A stretch of DNA of 64,000 bases from Scolanthus callimorphus (GCA_033964015.1 CM066921.1:25711355-25775354), one strand, 5' to 3'; shown: positions 23,729 through 37,100, numbered from the stretch's first letter. Translations and numbers: made by a program. Notes: a model not told the origin generated them from the letters alone.

Positions 23729-23900
23729 GGGGCCAACCATTTGACTTTTGAGGGGGGGGATGATTTTTTTTTTTCGTCTCAAAGATATTGTAGGATATTT
23801 ATTTCGTAAAATTAGTTCAGGATTATGACAAATATGCCGTGCAGGATATTTTTTTTTTCAAAATCACCCCCCCCCCCTCAGAAGTCAAATGGTCGGCCCC
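23729..23900. mobile_element. 172-bp MITE with TTA target duplication
   Basis: Inverted ends GGGGCCAACCATTTGACTTT and its near complement (AAGTCAAATGGTCGGCCCC), each with adjacent G or C runs, are flanked by TTA on both sides. A 3-bp TWA duplication is typical of PIF/Harbinger-type elements. Confidence 0.8.
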
Positions 23901-24477
23901 TTAAAGAGCGTTTCTCACAAGTGTTTCGCTTTTGACTGACAAAAATAGAAAGTGTGGCAGTTTTTTTAGTCTCTGTATTTTGATGGCATCAAAAAAAGAG
24001 GCAAAGAGCAGTGCGTTATGGACATGGTGATTCGACTCGTTTAGAATTCGTCTCCTTAGTGGAGACAATATTTTCTTTTTCTTTTAGACAGGACTATTTG
24101 GTATTTCTGTTTTCTTTCTTTCTTAGCTAGAGTAGAGAGTACATTGACTCATGGGGGTGTGGAAAGTGGTTGTCCAATACTGGGTGTGAATTACTTGTCA
24201 ATAGAAATCCCAGAATATAATGCATGAAAAGTGTACACCTATTTCAGAAAAGGTAGTACGGTCACAACTGTCTGTTGTAACCCGTGATGCGTCATGGGAG
24301 CAGAATCATGGACACTGTTTTTTAGGATAGATAGCCATACTTATCTCCCTGCTTATGCCAAATGATGCTACAGTACATCGCTCACAATATATTTTGAACT
24401 AGGTAAACAAGAGAATTTCGTTCTTCTTTGTTTCTCCCATGTCGCACCGCGGGCTACAACCTTTTCTGAAATAGAGT

Positions 24478-24860
24478 CATAAAGTGATGACGTCACAAAA
24501 AAACAAATTTTCGATTTAGCAATATTTGTCCCTTGATTTCGAAAGGCCATATCGAGTGAGAGCTACATACCAAAAATGAGGTAAATCGGTTGAAACGCGA
24601 CCGAGATATGGCCCACTGAATGCAGTAATTTTCTTTAACAAATCACTGTATTTTTGGTTCAGTTCCAAACAGTTTGGAACTGAGTCCAAAATACAGTAAT
24701 TTGTTAAAGAAAATTATACATTCAGGTGGCCATATCTCAGTCGCGTTTCAACCGATTCAGCTCATTATATCCATGCAACGTTTGCTGGAGTTGGTCTTTC
24801 ATTATTCGAGGACAAAAATCTAACATTCGAAAAATTTCAAATTTGTGACGTCACACTTTA
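24478..24860. mobile_element. Long palindrome (about 380 bp) bounded by TGACGTCA
   Basis: The left arm runs from AAAGTGATGACGTCACAAA to about 24665. The right arm mirrors it with modest divergence and ends at TTTGTGACGTCACACTTTA. The centre is TCCAAACAGTTTGGA. The RNA would fold into a near-continuous hairpin. Probably a fold-back transposon; no coding potential. Confidence 0.75.
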
Positions 24861-25342
24861 GGACTGTATAGGTGTAAAAGAAGTTAACTTTTGCACGTCC
24901 AAATCACGAAGACCGAGACATGTTTGACACTTTTAGCCGTTTAGCAATGCAATTTCCACCGGCTAAATTATCTGCTCAAAGTCAGTCAAGCTTTGGTCAA
25001 CAGTACTCAGATCACTACACGTAGGGCACGGGATAATGCACGTGACTAGACTCCTCTGTCCTGTCATTTTCGTGCACTTTCTGTGTGCATTTGCAAAGCC
25101 TTTGGGAATAGGTGGTGGTAGGTATTTTATGTAAGTTGAGGTATAGGACGTTTTCTAGACTTCATAAACTCTAAAAACTGAATCAGCATGGTTCTCGTGT
25201 AATAGACCAAATCGGCTAACACTGTGTTTACATCTTGTTGCCACCCAATACAGATCATGAGATGATTCCTCTGTGTGGATTCAATTGTCTATTTTTTCTC
25301 ACTCGACCGAGTGTATGTGCAAAGCTAACAAAAGTATCCACT

Positions 25343-25590
25343 CAAAGGAATCGTTCAGCAACTCACTTTTTCCAAGGACTATAAGAACACATCCTCGGAG
25401 ACCCAGGGGAGTTTTCCTCTAACGTTTTGGAGCAGAGGAAAAATTCCCTGGGTCTCCGAATATGGTAAGAACACCCCTTTCTCGGAAATTTTCCCATAGA
25501 TTTACTGTATTTGCCGGAGAAAAGTTTAGCATTTTCGTCCCATGTTTTCACTATCCGGCCCCCCTTCAGAAATTCCTGGCTACGCCGCTG
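25343..25590. mobile_element. Fold-back element with hAT-like end
   Basis: The left half is a palindrome with arms GGAGACCCAGGGGAGTTTTCC and GGAAAAATTCCCTGGGTCTCC. The right half shares the interior and the CCTGGCTACGCC end with the element at 13551-13995. Likely a composite of two related MITE pieces. Confidence 0.5.
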
Positions 25591-26460
25591 GAACATGAAC
25601 CTTTTACCATCTGTTGTTGTAAATAAGCTAAGCCTTCAGTCTTTTAAAGACGCTGCTTTGCCCGCTATTTCCAACTTGCGGGCTCCTGACCACTTCGGCT
25701 CTAAGAACTGACCTGCGCAGCTTAGACATCAGCGAAAGCTACTAACAAGATGTAAACACCGTTAGCTTTCGAGACACTCTTATTACTTAGAATGCAAGAC
25801 AGAATCACAGGCAGACATCAAATGGAGGTAGATATTGTTTTATTAAACTTTTCTAAAATTGTTTCTTTACAAAATTTTGGCATTGGTATAATAATAGTTA
25901 AAAAAACACGATTAGAATTTATATTTTAGCTAATAAAATGATAAAGATGGGCACGCCGAGTAACGAAGTTTTCCTGTCTATTTAACAATTAGACATCGAG
26001 GCCGAATGTGCCATGAGGCAGAAGGCCGAATGGTCTATTGATATCATAGCACATGAGGACGAGAGGTCTAATTGTTTTAGTATAAACCAACTAGTTGGTC
26101 GGTTTTGGCAATGAATTCCATTATTTTTTGTTGAAAAAATCAAGTTTTCTTGCAAAGAAAGGTGGTGGTTTTGCCAGGTACGGTCTATCACTAATAGACC
26201 ATTAGCAGCTCAGCCAATCAGAATGCAGGATTTGTAATACACCATTTAGTTGGTGTATACTAATACTGCTGATGCCACGGGAATGCTACCATTTGCTTTC
26301 AACCCCAGAAGCTTGACGATTTTTTAAAAGTACAAAAGTGAATTTAGAGAAATATTGTACGAATCGGCTCTTTGATTTTAATCAAGCTTATGATGATGAT
26401 GATTAATTGAAATACGTGACTCGTGTTGCGTGACTCAAACTCTCTTCATCAGACTTCAGT
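25591..26460. other. No gene recognised
   Basis: AT-rich intergenic DNA with a short inverted pair near 26195-26260 (AATACACCATTTAGTTGGTG). Nothing coding was supported. Confidence 0.3.
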
Positions 26461-26462
26461 GC

Positions 26463-26463
26463 C

Positions 26464-26494
<31 letters not shown>

Positions 26495-26926
26495 TAAGGT
26501 TAAAATGCTAGGGGTGACCGTCGGGAAACTCGAATTTTGACCCTAAAAAATACCTGGTCGGAAAAAAATTCCACCCTAAGAAATACCCCTGAAAATACCC
26601 TCAAAAAAATACCACCAATTTTGACAGATTAAATTTTATTGTGGCCGTCATTAGATATACATCAAATATATATCTCTCGAGTTTCAAATACACTATGATT
26701 CTTTCAAATATTTTGGACCTATGTGTCACCAGGTTTTCTTCAGCGCCTTATTTGCGTGAGAACCCCCTAAAAAATACCTATTTTTCTTACCATACCGTAT
26801 TTTATTTTCGAACCCCTAAAAATACCAGACCGCCTATTTAAACCCCCAAAAATACGACGGTCACCCCTAGCATTCCAATATAGGGAGTCGCCCCCCCCCC
26901 CCCCCCCCACCCCCCGGTTTGTTGAG
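26463..26926. mobile_element. Fold-back element ending in poly-G/poly-C
   Basis: It begins GCCGGGGG with a run of more than 20 G and ends with C-runs and CCCCGG. Just inside, GCTAGGGGTGACCGTCGG is mirrored by GACGGTCACCCCTAGC. The interior holds many AAAAATACC repeats in both orientations. The G and C tracts could form quadruplex and i-motif structures. Confidence 0.7.
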
Positions 26927-26999
26927 TAGGCAAGAAGTACAAAACCCCACAAACTCTGCAAACGCAAAGTGAAATCATTGCTAAAATATTGCACATATC

Positions 27000-27380
27000 A
27001 ACAAAATACTTAGACGCGTATCAACAAAATATATCAACAAAATATATCAACAAAATGCACATATCAACAAAATACTTAGCGTAAAATTAAAACAATCAAT
27101 CTACTATATTTCAGCTTCCTACGCTTTCTCTATTAATGCGAGCGATTGTAGTTTTAGTTTCCCACATCGACCCTGTATTTTTGACAGGCTTTACGCATCG
27201 ATGCACACATATTTTACAGGCATCAGTATGAAGAATTTAAAACGCAATTGCTCATATGCTCATATAACAGTTGCTATAACCTCCAATTAACTTTGGCAAA
27301 CTGTTTCAGTTCACTATCTCAATGCTATGATTAATATTTTGTTCCAGTCACTATCTCAATGCTATGATTAATATTTTGTC
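27000..27380. repeat. Short tandem repeats
   Basis: 27015-27075 holds several ATATCAACAAA units. 27311-27378 is a direct duplication with a 37-bp period (TCACTATCTCAATGCTATGA...). No function inferred. Confidence 0.7.
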
Positions 27381-27553
27381 GATATGTTTGATATTTTCGC
27401 AATGATTTCACTTTGCATTTGCAGTGTTTATGTAGGGTTTTGAATCTAGCCTCAACGAAATGGCGGCGGAAAACGTGAAAGGCCTATTTTCATGACATCA
27501 CGTGAAAGCAATACGCCCACCGATAGGAAGCTAGATTTTTATAGTATTATAGA

Positions 27554-27926
27554 CCCGGGGGGGGGGGGGGGGAACTCCCCATATTTTCAGACGGGGGTGC
27601 TTGTCCTATCCCTTAGGGTATAAAATTGACAGACGTGCTATCTCTTAGGGGTGTTTAAAATCAGCCCTATCCCTTAGGGGAGTCTCAGACCAATCCTTGC
27701 CCAGAAATATATTGGTACTGACACCAGAACCGATATTTACAAAGGAAACTTGGTTGAAAACCCTAAAATTTGCTATCTTTTAGGGGTAAATTCGGCGGTC
27801 GCCACGTCTCTTTTAGGGGTAAATTTCTGTTTGCCACACCCATTTTGCTATCCCTTAGGGCCAAAATCAATTTTCCCGACGAGCACCCCCGTCTAAAATA
27901 TTGGGAGTCCTCCCCCCCCCCCCGGG
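27554..27926. mobile_element. Poly-G/poly-C fold-back element with TCCCTTAGGG repeats
   Basis: Starts CCCGGGG(G)n and ends (C)nCCCGGG. GACGGGGGTGCTTGTC near the left is mirrored by GACGAGCACCCCCGTC near the right. The interior has about six TATC(C/T)CTTAGGG(G) units in both orientations. Related ends lie at 7.2 kb. Confidence 0.7.
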
Positions 27927-28374
27927 ATTATAGAACAATTATGCGTGTATAATGGAAAATTACTGACCTTGCGCTTGTATTGATCAGGCAGTTAAACTAT
28001 TATATTAACGTATTTTTTCGTTGCGTGGTCAACAAGGAAGGAACTCGTAAGTGGTAGCAATTGATTGTCAATATCATGATCGATGGCTGCGGTTTTCGTA
28101 ATACTGCGAAATCTGGATCAGCACTGTGTTATAGCGGCTCCCTTTGTTGCAGTGAAAAGCGTGCGTGTAACATACAATATTTTGTTGCGTTGCGAGTTGC
28201 AGAAAATGTATAGAACTGAGCTTTACTTTTCGCAACTTTCAAAAACAATTTACACAATAAAATCGAATTGCTCTGCATGTCTAATTTGATTTGTTTAGCA
28301 TCATTACCTGCTTTCTCTCGCTCGATCATCAACGCTGGTCGCCATAGTTATGTGTATCAAGGCTAAAAGTTTGC

Positions 28375-28511
28375 TCTTTCTTGTTGTTGCAAGGCACCAG
28401 AGGCATAGAGACAATATAAGACAAAACCGTAAAGAACGAAACAATGAGATGGAATACAATAGCTCCAATCCAAAATACAATGTCAATACATCTTGCAACA
28501 TCAAGAAACAT
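28375..28511. mobile_element. Small MITE with TCTTGxTGTTGCAAG ends, copy 1
   Basis: About 137 bp with inverted ends (CTCTTTCTTGTTGTTGCAAG and CTTGCAACATCAAGAAA). Further copies sit in each duplication unit at 41377-41498, near 47805-47935 and near 52149-52270. The hydrophobic frames seen on the minus strand across these copies are attributed to the repeat. Confidence 0.6.
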
Positions 28512-28562
28512 GCCCAAAAGTTTAGTTATAATAACGAGCAACGTGCAGATTATGTGGCGCAT

Positions 28563-29114
28563 GACATCACAACATCTTCACCTTCGCACGCGGGCAAGCT
28601 AGTGAAACTCCATCATTTTACCCACTGGAAGCATACTACCTAGAATGTGTGAACCTTCCGAGTGTTGAGGCAATACGAAAAATAGGCAACGATACGAAAA
28701 TAAAGTTAACTTTGTAAGAGCCGTAAGATCTCTCGACGTCACTGGAAAGATTGTAAAATTCCTTACAAACGTCTGTAAAAACTTTGTTCTTTTCTTGACT
28801 TTATCTTCGCTAGATTTTAGCCTCGGCGCAGCGAAATGCAGGGAAAAGAGGCCTCTGCTAGCAGAGGACCCTTTAAAATACTGGGGAGTCAGATTTTGAC
28901 TACCTCGTCCTTACAAAAAGAATCGAATCTACACTGTGGCGAAATACAGACCTGGGGCACTGGCTTGTATCGGACTATTAACCGTAGTTTTCCATTAAGT
29001 GGGAGAGTGTCACAAAGGCAGGAAACTCAAGGGTGGGAATAATGGGTTATCAATATCATCGATCAATAACGTGTGAAACGTTTTGTGACAATAGTAAGGC
29101 ATTTAGAACTGATT
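28563..29114. other. No gene recognised
   Basis: Intergenic. A GCCTCTGCTAGCAGAGG palindrome at about 28850-28866 resembles other MITE termini, but no matching partner end was delimited. Confidence 0.3.
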
Positions 29115-29470
29115 AAGGCCCCGTCCACACGTTCAGGGCTCCTATTGATAACAGGTTGTTTTATTCAATCTGAACGGGCTACTCAGCCTTATAATTAAAT
29201 ATAATTAAAAATAAATATAATTATAAAGGTTTCTATTCTGTTCTGTTCTGTATTCGGATATTTACGAAAAGGATTTTTTTCGGACCGTATTTACAGTCTG
29301 TAAATCGTATTTGCCCGTCCACACGTAGACGCGAAAACAGAACACTTCACCTAGCACTTGCATTTCGAAGGGCGCATGTGCTCGCATTCCGCGCATGCCT
29401 GATAGGTGAAGTCTTGTGTATTCGAAAACATGTGGACGGACAAATACGATTTGAACACGATTAAAAAGTT
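29115..29470. mobile_element. GGCCCCGTCCACACG-type element
   Basis: AAGGCCCCGTCCACACG at 29115 begins the element. Internal CCGTCCACACGTAGACG and CATGTGGACGGACAAATACG form inverted pairs. The right end is not sharply defined. Resembles hAT-type MITEs with CCGT(C/T)CACACG ends, as does the element at 58363-58603. Confidence 0.5.
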
Positions 29471-31138
29471 TTTTTTTTACAAAAAACTACAGAACTAACC
29501 GCGCAGCTAGAATCGTAACCTTTTCTGGTTAACGACTGAATAGCTTTGAATAGCTTTGCACCGAACTGTCAAAGAACGTTACGTTGCCCAGCTTGAAGGA
29601 GGATGAACAGCAGTCTTTGCATACCATGCACTGTTTGAATTGAAAAGTCTTTCGCTTCCTAACTTGGTAGTTTTTCTTTTTCCAGTGGTTCCAATGAATC
29701 ATAAGCAGCTTCTGTGGCGAATTGAAAGCCGCGATTGTGGAAATGTAATAATTCCAATTTTCATTGTTTCACGGTCGACTGACGAGACAGGTAACGTTGC
29801 CCATAACGTTGACTATATGGAAACCAGGCAAAACGAATGACATCCCTGATGAAGGACTGAGAGTAAGAGTCCGAAAGGTTTGCACAAACCTTGGTCTGTT
29901 TTGTCCTTTCTCTCGACTATTTGTCTTCGATTTTATTGGGACATTGCATCCCTTTCGGATCCAGATCCACCGCTGTTAGTGTCATGAAACTATTTCAAGA
30001 ATGACATGTAATATACACTGTGTGAACTCGCGCAACGAAGACACTTCCCTCGCGCCGTTTATAAGAAGAAATGTATCTTGACGAGGAAAATCGAACTCTC
30101 CCGAAAATGCATACCAGTAATGGGCCTGGCTTGCACTCACTATGTTCGAAAAAAGACCCCTTAGGTAAGCGTGAGTTCGACGTTACAAGCATGGAAATTC
30201 GTCATTTGGACCGCGCTTCATGCACATGAATAATAATAATAATAATAAGTATTTCGTCATTTGCGTCGCGCAGTTGCGCGCATGAATAATATACCTTGCA
30301 GGCTCAGGAGCCCATTAATAGAAGCTTTTACTATAGATGTTCATCTACCCTTTCTCTAAAGGCTTGATGAAATGCGTTTTTCAAAATTCGGGCGCGCTTC
30401 GCGCACAACCAAAAGAAAAAAGAAACTTTGCATCACTTGGGCAAGACACTATATGACAGGACAAGCATTTATTTAGAGGAGCAGTTGTTTAGAAATGTAT
30501 AAAATATAAGTGGTGGGGGTCACTATGTTTAAGGGGAGGGTAATAAAACAAATAAATTCATACCACACGTTGGTCCGCTTTTTCTAGATTAGCAACCCCC
30601 CCCCCCCCAAAAAAAAAAAAAAAAAACCTGGCTACGGGCCTGCTTTAAACTGGGCACTGCCAAGATGACTGAAGTGAAAGGTTATGCGTGGGAAGGACTT
30701 GTTTGCAGCTTCCTGTTGTTGATGAAGTCACCCGTCACGCTTAGTGATCCATAACTACGTGAGTGCACTCACTTTATACTACGTTGTGGGCCACTTTGCA
30801 TGCAAGCACGCAAACACCCCCAACACCTCTAACAAGATAAAAAGCTAATGGTGGAAATAAAGCGTTGAAATGAGGCTAGATTTCTTAATTGGGTTCCCCA
30901 CACAGAGCTATCATATTTGTAAGGAGAGCAAGCACTCTCTGTCTGTTTGTAAGCACCATTCTAGCTACGCTTGATAACTATGAACAAAGCCTTCGACATC
31001 ACGCTGGCGAAGTGGGTTCGTAACGGTTGAACGCCTATTGTGGTTGGATCATTCTTTGGGGTATTTTTAAACCGCGTCTGTTTTACCAAAGGAATCAGTT
31101 GGTGCAAAGTCTTGGTTACATATACACAACTTTTCAGA
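29471..31138. other. Intergenic and 5' flank of the BCCT gene, with repeat fragments
   Basis: No gene recognised. About 30000-30420 is a diverged copy of a repeat also at 44.42-44.78 kb and, inverted, inside the transposon at 52669-53973. All carry GGGCGCGCTTCGCGC and a conserved GTGAAATGCGTT-like stretch. A C-run followed by an A-run at 30598-30625 sits next to CCTGGCTACGGGCC, a hAT-like terminus. Confidence 0.45.
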
Positions 31139-34100
31139 ATGGTAGAGCTGCACCATGGTGATGTGTCTCACATCGAGAGATGCAGAACTGTCAAGTTCAA
31201 CATCGGCAAACTGCGGATCAACTTCAACCCTGTCGTTACATTATGCTCAGCTCTTATCATCTGGGGCCTCGTAATCTTCTGCCTCGTAGATAAAGACACA
31301 GCGACTACCGAGCTCCCGAAGTGGACGGTTTGGGTAACTGAGAAATGGACGTGGTTGTACATTGGAACTCAAGACGCCTGGGCCGTATTCATGATCGTCC
31401 TGTTCTTCTCCAAGTATTCCAAACTAAAGCTTGGTAAGACAGATGACGAGAAACCCGAGTTCAGTGACGCTACGTACTTCAGTATGTTGTTTGCGGCTGG
31501 GATTGGTGTTGGGCTGTTCTACTTCGGTGTCGCGGAGCCCGTCTCGCACTACCATCCCTCTCACAAAACACAATGGGGCAATAGATACCAGGGCAGGTGA
31601 GTCATTATGTTCGTGGTCACTGTTTGGCTTTTTGACTGCTGTTGTTTATATTAGGAGTGTAATATACTAGGGGCACCCTACGAGACAATATTGTAAAATG
31701 CCATTATAAGTCAGGGACACCCTGAAACGATCATTTTCGGTAAAATATCGTTCGGATGGAGCTACGAGAGCTGAAATTTTCGCTTCTGAAATTGAAGCTT
31801 TCATTTTCGTATGTAATTCATAAGATCCACTGGATGTTTGGAGTTCGACAAAAGGTGAAATTTTACTAGTTTTTTGGCATTTTTGCCATGAAAAGGTCAC
31901 CTACAATTTTCGGATAGCGTTTTTCCTCTGGAATTTAGGGAAAGACTTGATTTCAATTCCTAGAATTTTCGCATCCCATAAGTTTCAGCTATGAAATCGG
32001 AACAGATACAAAATTTGTAGGGATTGAAAATACCCAATTTACAGTCATTTGTATACTCAGCAATGACTTATAAAGGTATTTTTAGCTATTACTTTTATTG
32101 TCTCATTGAGTGCTCCTGATAAGTCATATCTGAGTATACACTCTTACACATGACTGTAAACCAGGTTTTTATTCCCTATTCCCGGATTTCGTAGCTGAAG
32201 TTATCAGTTATGGGATGCGGAAAGTTTTCCTAAACGGCCAGTGGAAAAACTCCATCCGAAAATTCTAGGTGACCCTTTTGACGTAAAAAAATAACCAAAA
32301 AAGTAGTAAAATTCCACCATTTGTACAATTTGAAAGATCCAGGGGATATTAGAATCTACATACGGAAATTCTAAAAGCTTTTTCTAAAGCCGAATTTCGC
32401 TCTTCGTCGCCAGTCAGAACGACAGCCCGGGATCGACCGGGAGCGACAGTCACACAGACATGCAGTTCAGGATCATAGTCACAACGCAGCCAGGACCGCA
32501 GTTATGATCGCATACTACGTAAAGGCCGACACTACAATCAAAGGCAATAAGTGTTGTCAGAGTTTAGCATCATTGTGAATTCGCTTTCTACTTTATCATT
32601 TACTTTTTGGAAGTTTATAATAAAAAGGCGCGATCTATTACCTTACACTGATGCTATCGAACTACCAGCCTGCTCGCAGGCGTTGGAGAGTAGTTTTAGG
32701 TCGAGAAACGCGAGTTTGCTTATCGAACTACTGAAGCAAGTTAAATAAGTAAAGGAGACGTGATCGTGTAAGGTTTTCATGCTCACATAATTGAGTGGAA
32801 TTGACGTCGGGAGCACGCAAACTTCAAAGGGTTAACACAATAGTGTGGGCTGGCAATAGATCTGTCTACTTTCATTATTACACTGGACTTCTTGACAGAA
32901 GTAAATGATATCAATGTGATGATGATGTCCACAAAATCAAACCTCGCGGGCAACTTTCGAAATGGGGGCTTATAAGTTTCAAAACACGTTCACGAAAACA
33001 CTACAAACGCGCCAATATGGCAAACTTGTTAGGTTAGGAACTCTTTGTACGCGAGTTCCTATCACTACTGGACATTTCTAGCTTAAACAAAGCTCTATTA
33101 TGTAGAACTTAGCAGCCAGAACAGCGGGGTATCATCAAATTAGGATGTTTTGTTTCTACACATTCTGGCTCTCGGTCTGGGTTCATAGGTTTGAGTGCTC
33201 ACAAGGCCGGAAACGTGTCCTACAATTCTGATACAATATCTGTACGACAAATGAGTGTGTTGGGGTGGGGCGGAGACTGAATACTAGAAAACCTGTTGAT
33301 GTGGTTTTAACGCAAACTTGCGTTTTGGTGTTTAACGCAACCTCAGGTTATATGGTGTTTTCAAAAAGTTAGTCAGGTAGAAAGAGAAAAGGTATAAAGC
33401 TTTGGTTCTATTGTAGCTTCATGGCTGAATTCACAATATAGTCGCCGATCATTTGAATATGAATAGTCCTTTTGCTTGATTATGCTCGTTCTATAAGAAT
33501 ACGATTATATAGAATTCATCCATGCGGCATATTATACTAGCCTGCGTAGCAAGCACAAAGAGAATGGAGAGAGGGGGTGCGCGTGGCTGGAATCATAGTT
33601 AGTAGAGGAATGGAGTGTCCAAAGCGAACTGCACGGCAGTTGTTCTAAACTAACCTCTTTTTGTGGTTTTCGGTTCGTTCACGCTTTGAACTTTGAGATT
33701 TGAGCCAATGCCTTTGGAGAAGGCTACAATGAGCGAATTCTTCTACACCAGAATCGTTACATATCGCCATACTAGAATGTTGTGTTTCCCGCATAAAATA
33801 GAGCTCCACTGGCTTCCGACGGAAGGCAGTGCCAACATACATAAGAGACCTTGTTACAATTAAATCTGGAAATTCATATAGTCTCAGGTCGGCTGATAGT
33901 ATTTTACTTATGGCGGTTTCTCGAAAAACTCGAAAACCTCTTGGTGACAGGGCATTTCAGGTGGCAGCGCCACAACTCTGGAGTGTCCTGCCACCAGAGC
34001 TCTGTCGGATAACGAAAATTTCTAATTTTAAACAAAATCTGAAGACACATCTTTTTAGAGCTGCTTTTCAATGATCATTCAATTTTTAGAACATGTAGAT

Positions 34101-37100
34101 AGTATTTTTAGTAGTTCAGTATTTTTAGAATATCATTTGTTATTAATGTTTTTGCTCTTTTTTTCTGAATTCTCAGAACGGTAATTACGGTAATGCGCCT
34201 TTGATCATCTTAGATAATTACCGCACCCTTCTCACCCCTCCCCCGACTCAATGTTGTTTTGTCAAACCCAATGGTGTGGGCTTCAGCATTGGAAAAGAAT
34301 CTGTGTCAATATCATCAATATGCGTATGATTTCAAACATAGTTCCGTCTTTCCACTGCGGTTAATCCTTAACAATACAGGTACAATATAGGACATGGAGA
34401 GGGCCTTGTTATGGACATTTCTGAATATATCTGCGGTCACCCCACGGTATGCAGTATGCGAGATATCATGTCTAGAATTGCGGCATTGCGATCAAAATAA
34501 GGGATTATATAATTCTATACCCAAGCATCTTTGATCTCAAAATTAACAGGTGAAAGAAATGAAGCGTGACCCTAGAATTTTACCGACTGGATAAATAGTT
34601 TGAAAACATCGATTTACTTTTAGCAGAAAGCCTTAGCATAAATAAAGTTTGGACTCTCGCGGCAAAAATCACAAAATGGTTTCATTTCGTGGCAAAATGA
34701 GTTTTCTGAAATCAATTCCCGACTCAAACCAACTTGCCCGATTATATACCGGGATTATATATAACTATTAGGACAGTAGATCTCGATTCTGATTGGCTGT
34801 AGAACTTCAAAGGAATTAGAATCAAGCGTATTTGTGCACAGTTTAGCCTCATCAAAAGGCTACCCCATCAACAGGCTACCAAACTAATTTGCTTGTGCTT
34901 TCAATATGGCGGCCGCCCTTCAAACTTACAGGAGTAAGGCTTCTCGGGCGTGACATCATAGCCAGGCAAAGCGTACAGTTAAAATACTCTAAATCATGAA
35001 TTCATTGTCACATTCAATGATTCATCTTCGTCTCTCGGTGTTAAAAATTTAAGTTTTCCTGAGTTTTTGTTAGCCAGGCAATAATCGTTTTCCTCTCTGT
35101 CTAGCCTAATATTGATGCAAGTATGTGGTGGGAGGATTCGAGGGCACTACAACACATAAGATAGAGCGTAGCCTGCTCGCCGGCGTTGTTTCTTTATCGC
35201 CGAAAGAAAAAAAACGGAGTTTGTAGTCGCCCGGTCCACTATCCAGCCATTTCCTCCTCGCGTCCGGAATGGCGGCCCGGTGACTACGAATTCCGCGGTT
35301 CTTGGCGATAAAGAAACATATCAAAATTAAGCTGTTGTTTTAGTAAAATGCCAAAATGGGGAAGGTTACCTTTGGATGCTCAAAATAGATATTGCCTGGC
35401 TGCTAAGCTAGATCCAACATGGAGGATGCTTTGAAAAATCGAGTCACTAAAATGTCTGGAAGTTCGAACAAAATTCAGTGTTTTTCTGGCAAATGTTGCC
35501 GAAACTCTTATCAGAAGGGGATCACCATCACTTCCAAATATAAGGTAAATACTTCCAAATTAGGTTCTGGCCTTGAGCGTTTCAAAAACGACGATCAGGG
35601 TATTTTTGATATGCAACGCCAACGAGCAGGCTACGCCGTATCTTATGTTTTGTCTTGCCCTCTCTGTGCTTTTCCATTATGCAGCGGGGGGACCTCTTTG
35701 TAAAAGCCGATCGGTTTCAAATCCTCACGCCACATTCTTGCAGCAATATATATGATGTATACGTGACTGTATAGTCTGAGGTAAGCATGTGGAAACGAAT
35801 AAATAATAACATCTTATTGTTGTCCAATGATATCTCCAGGTATAACGACAACCAGAAAGCCCAAGACGCCATTAACCTGACCATCTTCCACTGGGGCATC
35901 CATGGCTGGATCGTCTACACCATGATCGGCTTGCTATTGGGCTTCCTGTGTTATCGCAAAGACATGCCCATGTCCATGCGCACGTGCTTCTATCCGTTGC
36001 TAGGCGACAAGATCTATGGCACATTTGGAGACGTGATTGACATTCTATCAGTGGTATGTACCATGTTTGGGGTGTGTACGAGTCTTGGTGCCGGCGCTAT
36101 TCAACTCAACGACGGCTTGAACCGACTCAACCCCAGCATTGAAGAGAGCAAGGTGAACCAGGCCATCATTATATGGTGTATCACCGCAATCGCTACCGCT
36201 TCCGTCATCAGTGGACTAAAGATCGGTATCCGCCGTCTCAGTGAGATCTGTTTCTCTCTCGGCATGTTCATCTTCTTCATCGTGTTCTTCTACGAAGACA
36301 CATGGTACCTCCTGAACGCGTTCGTCCAAAGCATTGGTTACTATCTCCAGTGGATTGTACAACTCGGTTTCCACACAGACGCCTTCGCTCAAGAGGGGAA
36401 CTCTCCTGATGGTAAAGAGGCTCCCGGATGGATGAATGACTGGACCATTTTCTACTGGGGTTGGTGGATCGCTTGGGCTCCCTTTGTTGGCGTGTTCATC
36501 GCTAGAATCTCTCGTGGACGCACCATCAGACAGTTCATCACCTACACCCTCACCGTACCAATCATCTACTGCATCATGTGGTTCTCCATATTCGGCGCGA
36601 TTGGTATCAAGATGGAACGAGAGGCTGCAAATGCTAATATCACTTGTGATTCAATTCTTGGAGGAAAGAACGCCACTGAGTCATACAAAGGTCTGTATCG
36701 TCTCTCCTGCCGAGACGGGTCCAGCCGGTGGTTTGATGTGATGGACCAGTACGGCGGCATTGGCAGCTTCCTTTCTGGGATCTCTATCGTCGGATTAGTC
36801 CTCTACTTCGTCACAAGCTCTGACAGCGGTTCTCTCGTGATTGACAGCCTCTCAGCCAATGGGCATCCTGATCCTCCGGTACTGCAGCGTGTCTTCTGGG
36901 CGTTGACTGAAGGCGCATGTGCTACTGGATTGCTCTGGACCGGTGGTACCAAGGCCTTGAGTGCACTCCAAGCCGTTTCCGTCTCCTCGGGTCTCCTCTA
37001 CACAGTGATCCTTAACTTCGTCTGTGTGGCCACTTGGCGAGCAGTGAAACACGACACAGGAGACCTTGACTTTGACGGTCCACAATTCCGGTTTGGCCTA

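Noticed and set aside
28304..28562. Hydrophobic minus-strand reading frame resembling a membrane protein, with related frames near 41.4, 47.8 and 52.2 kb
   Set aside because: All four lie on a 120-140 bp unit with inverted ends (TCTTGxTGTTGCAAG). A fold-back MITE explains the recurrence, although copy differences of 6 and 9 bases made me look twice.
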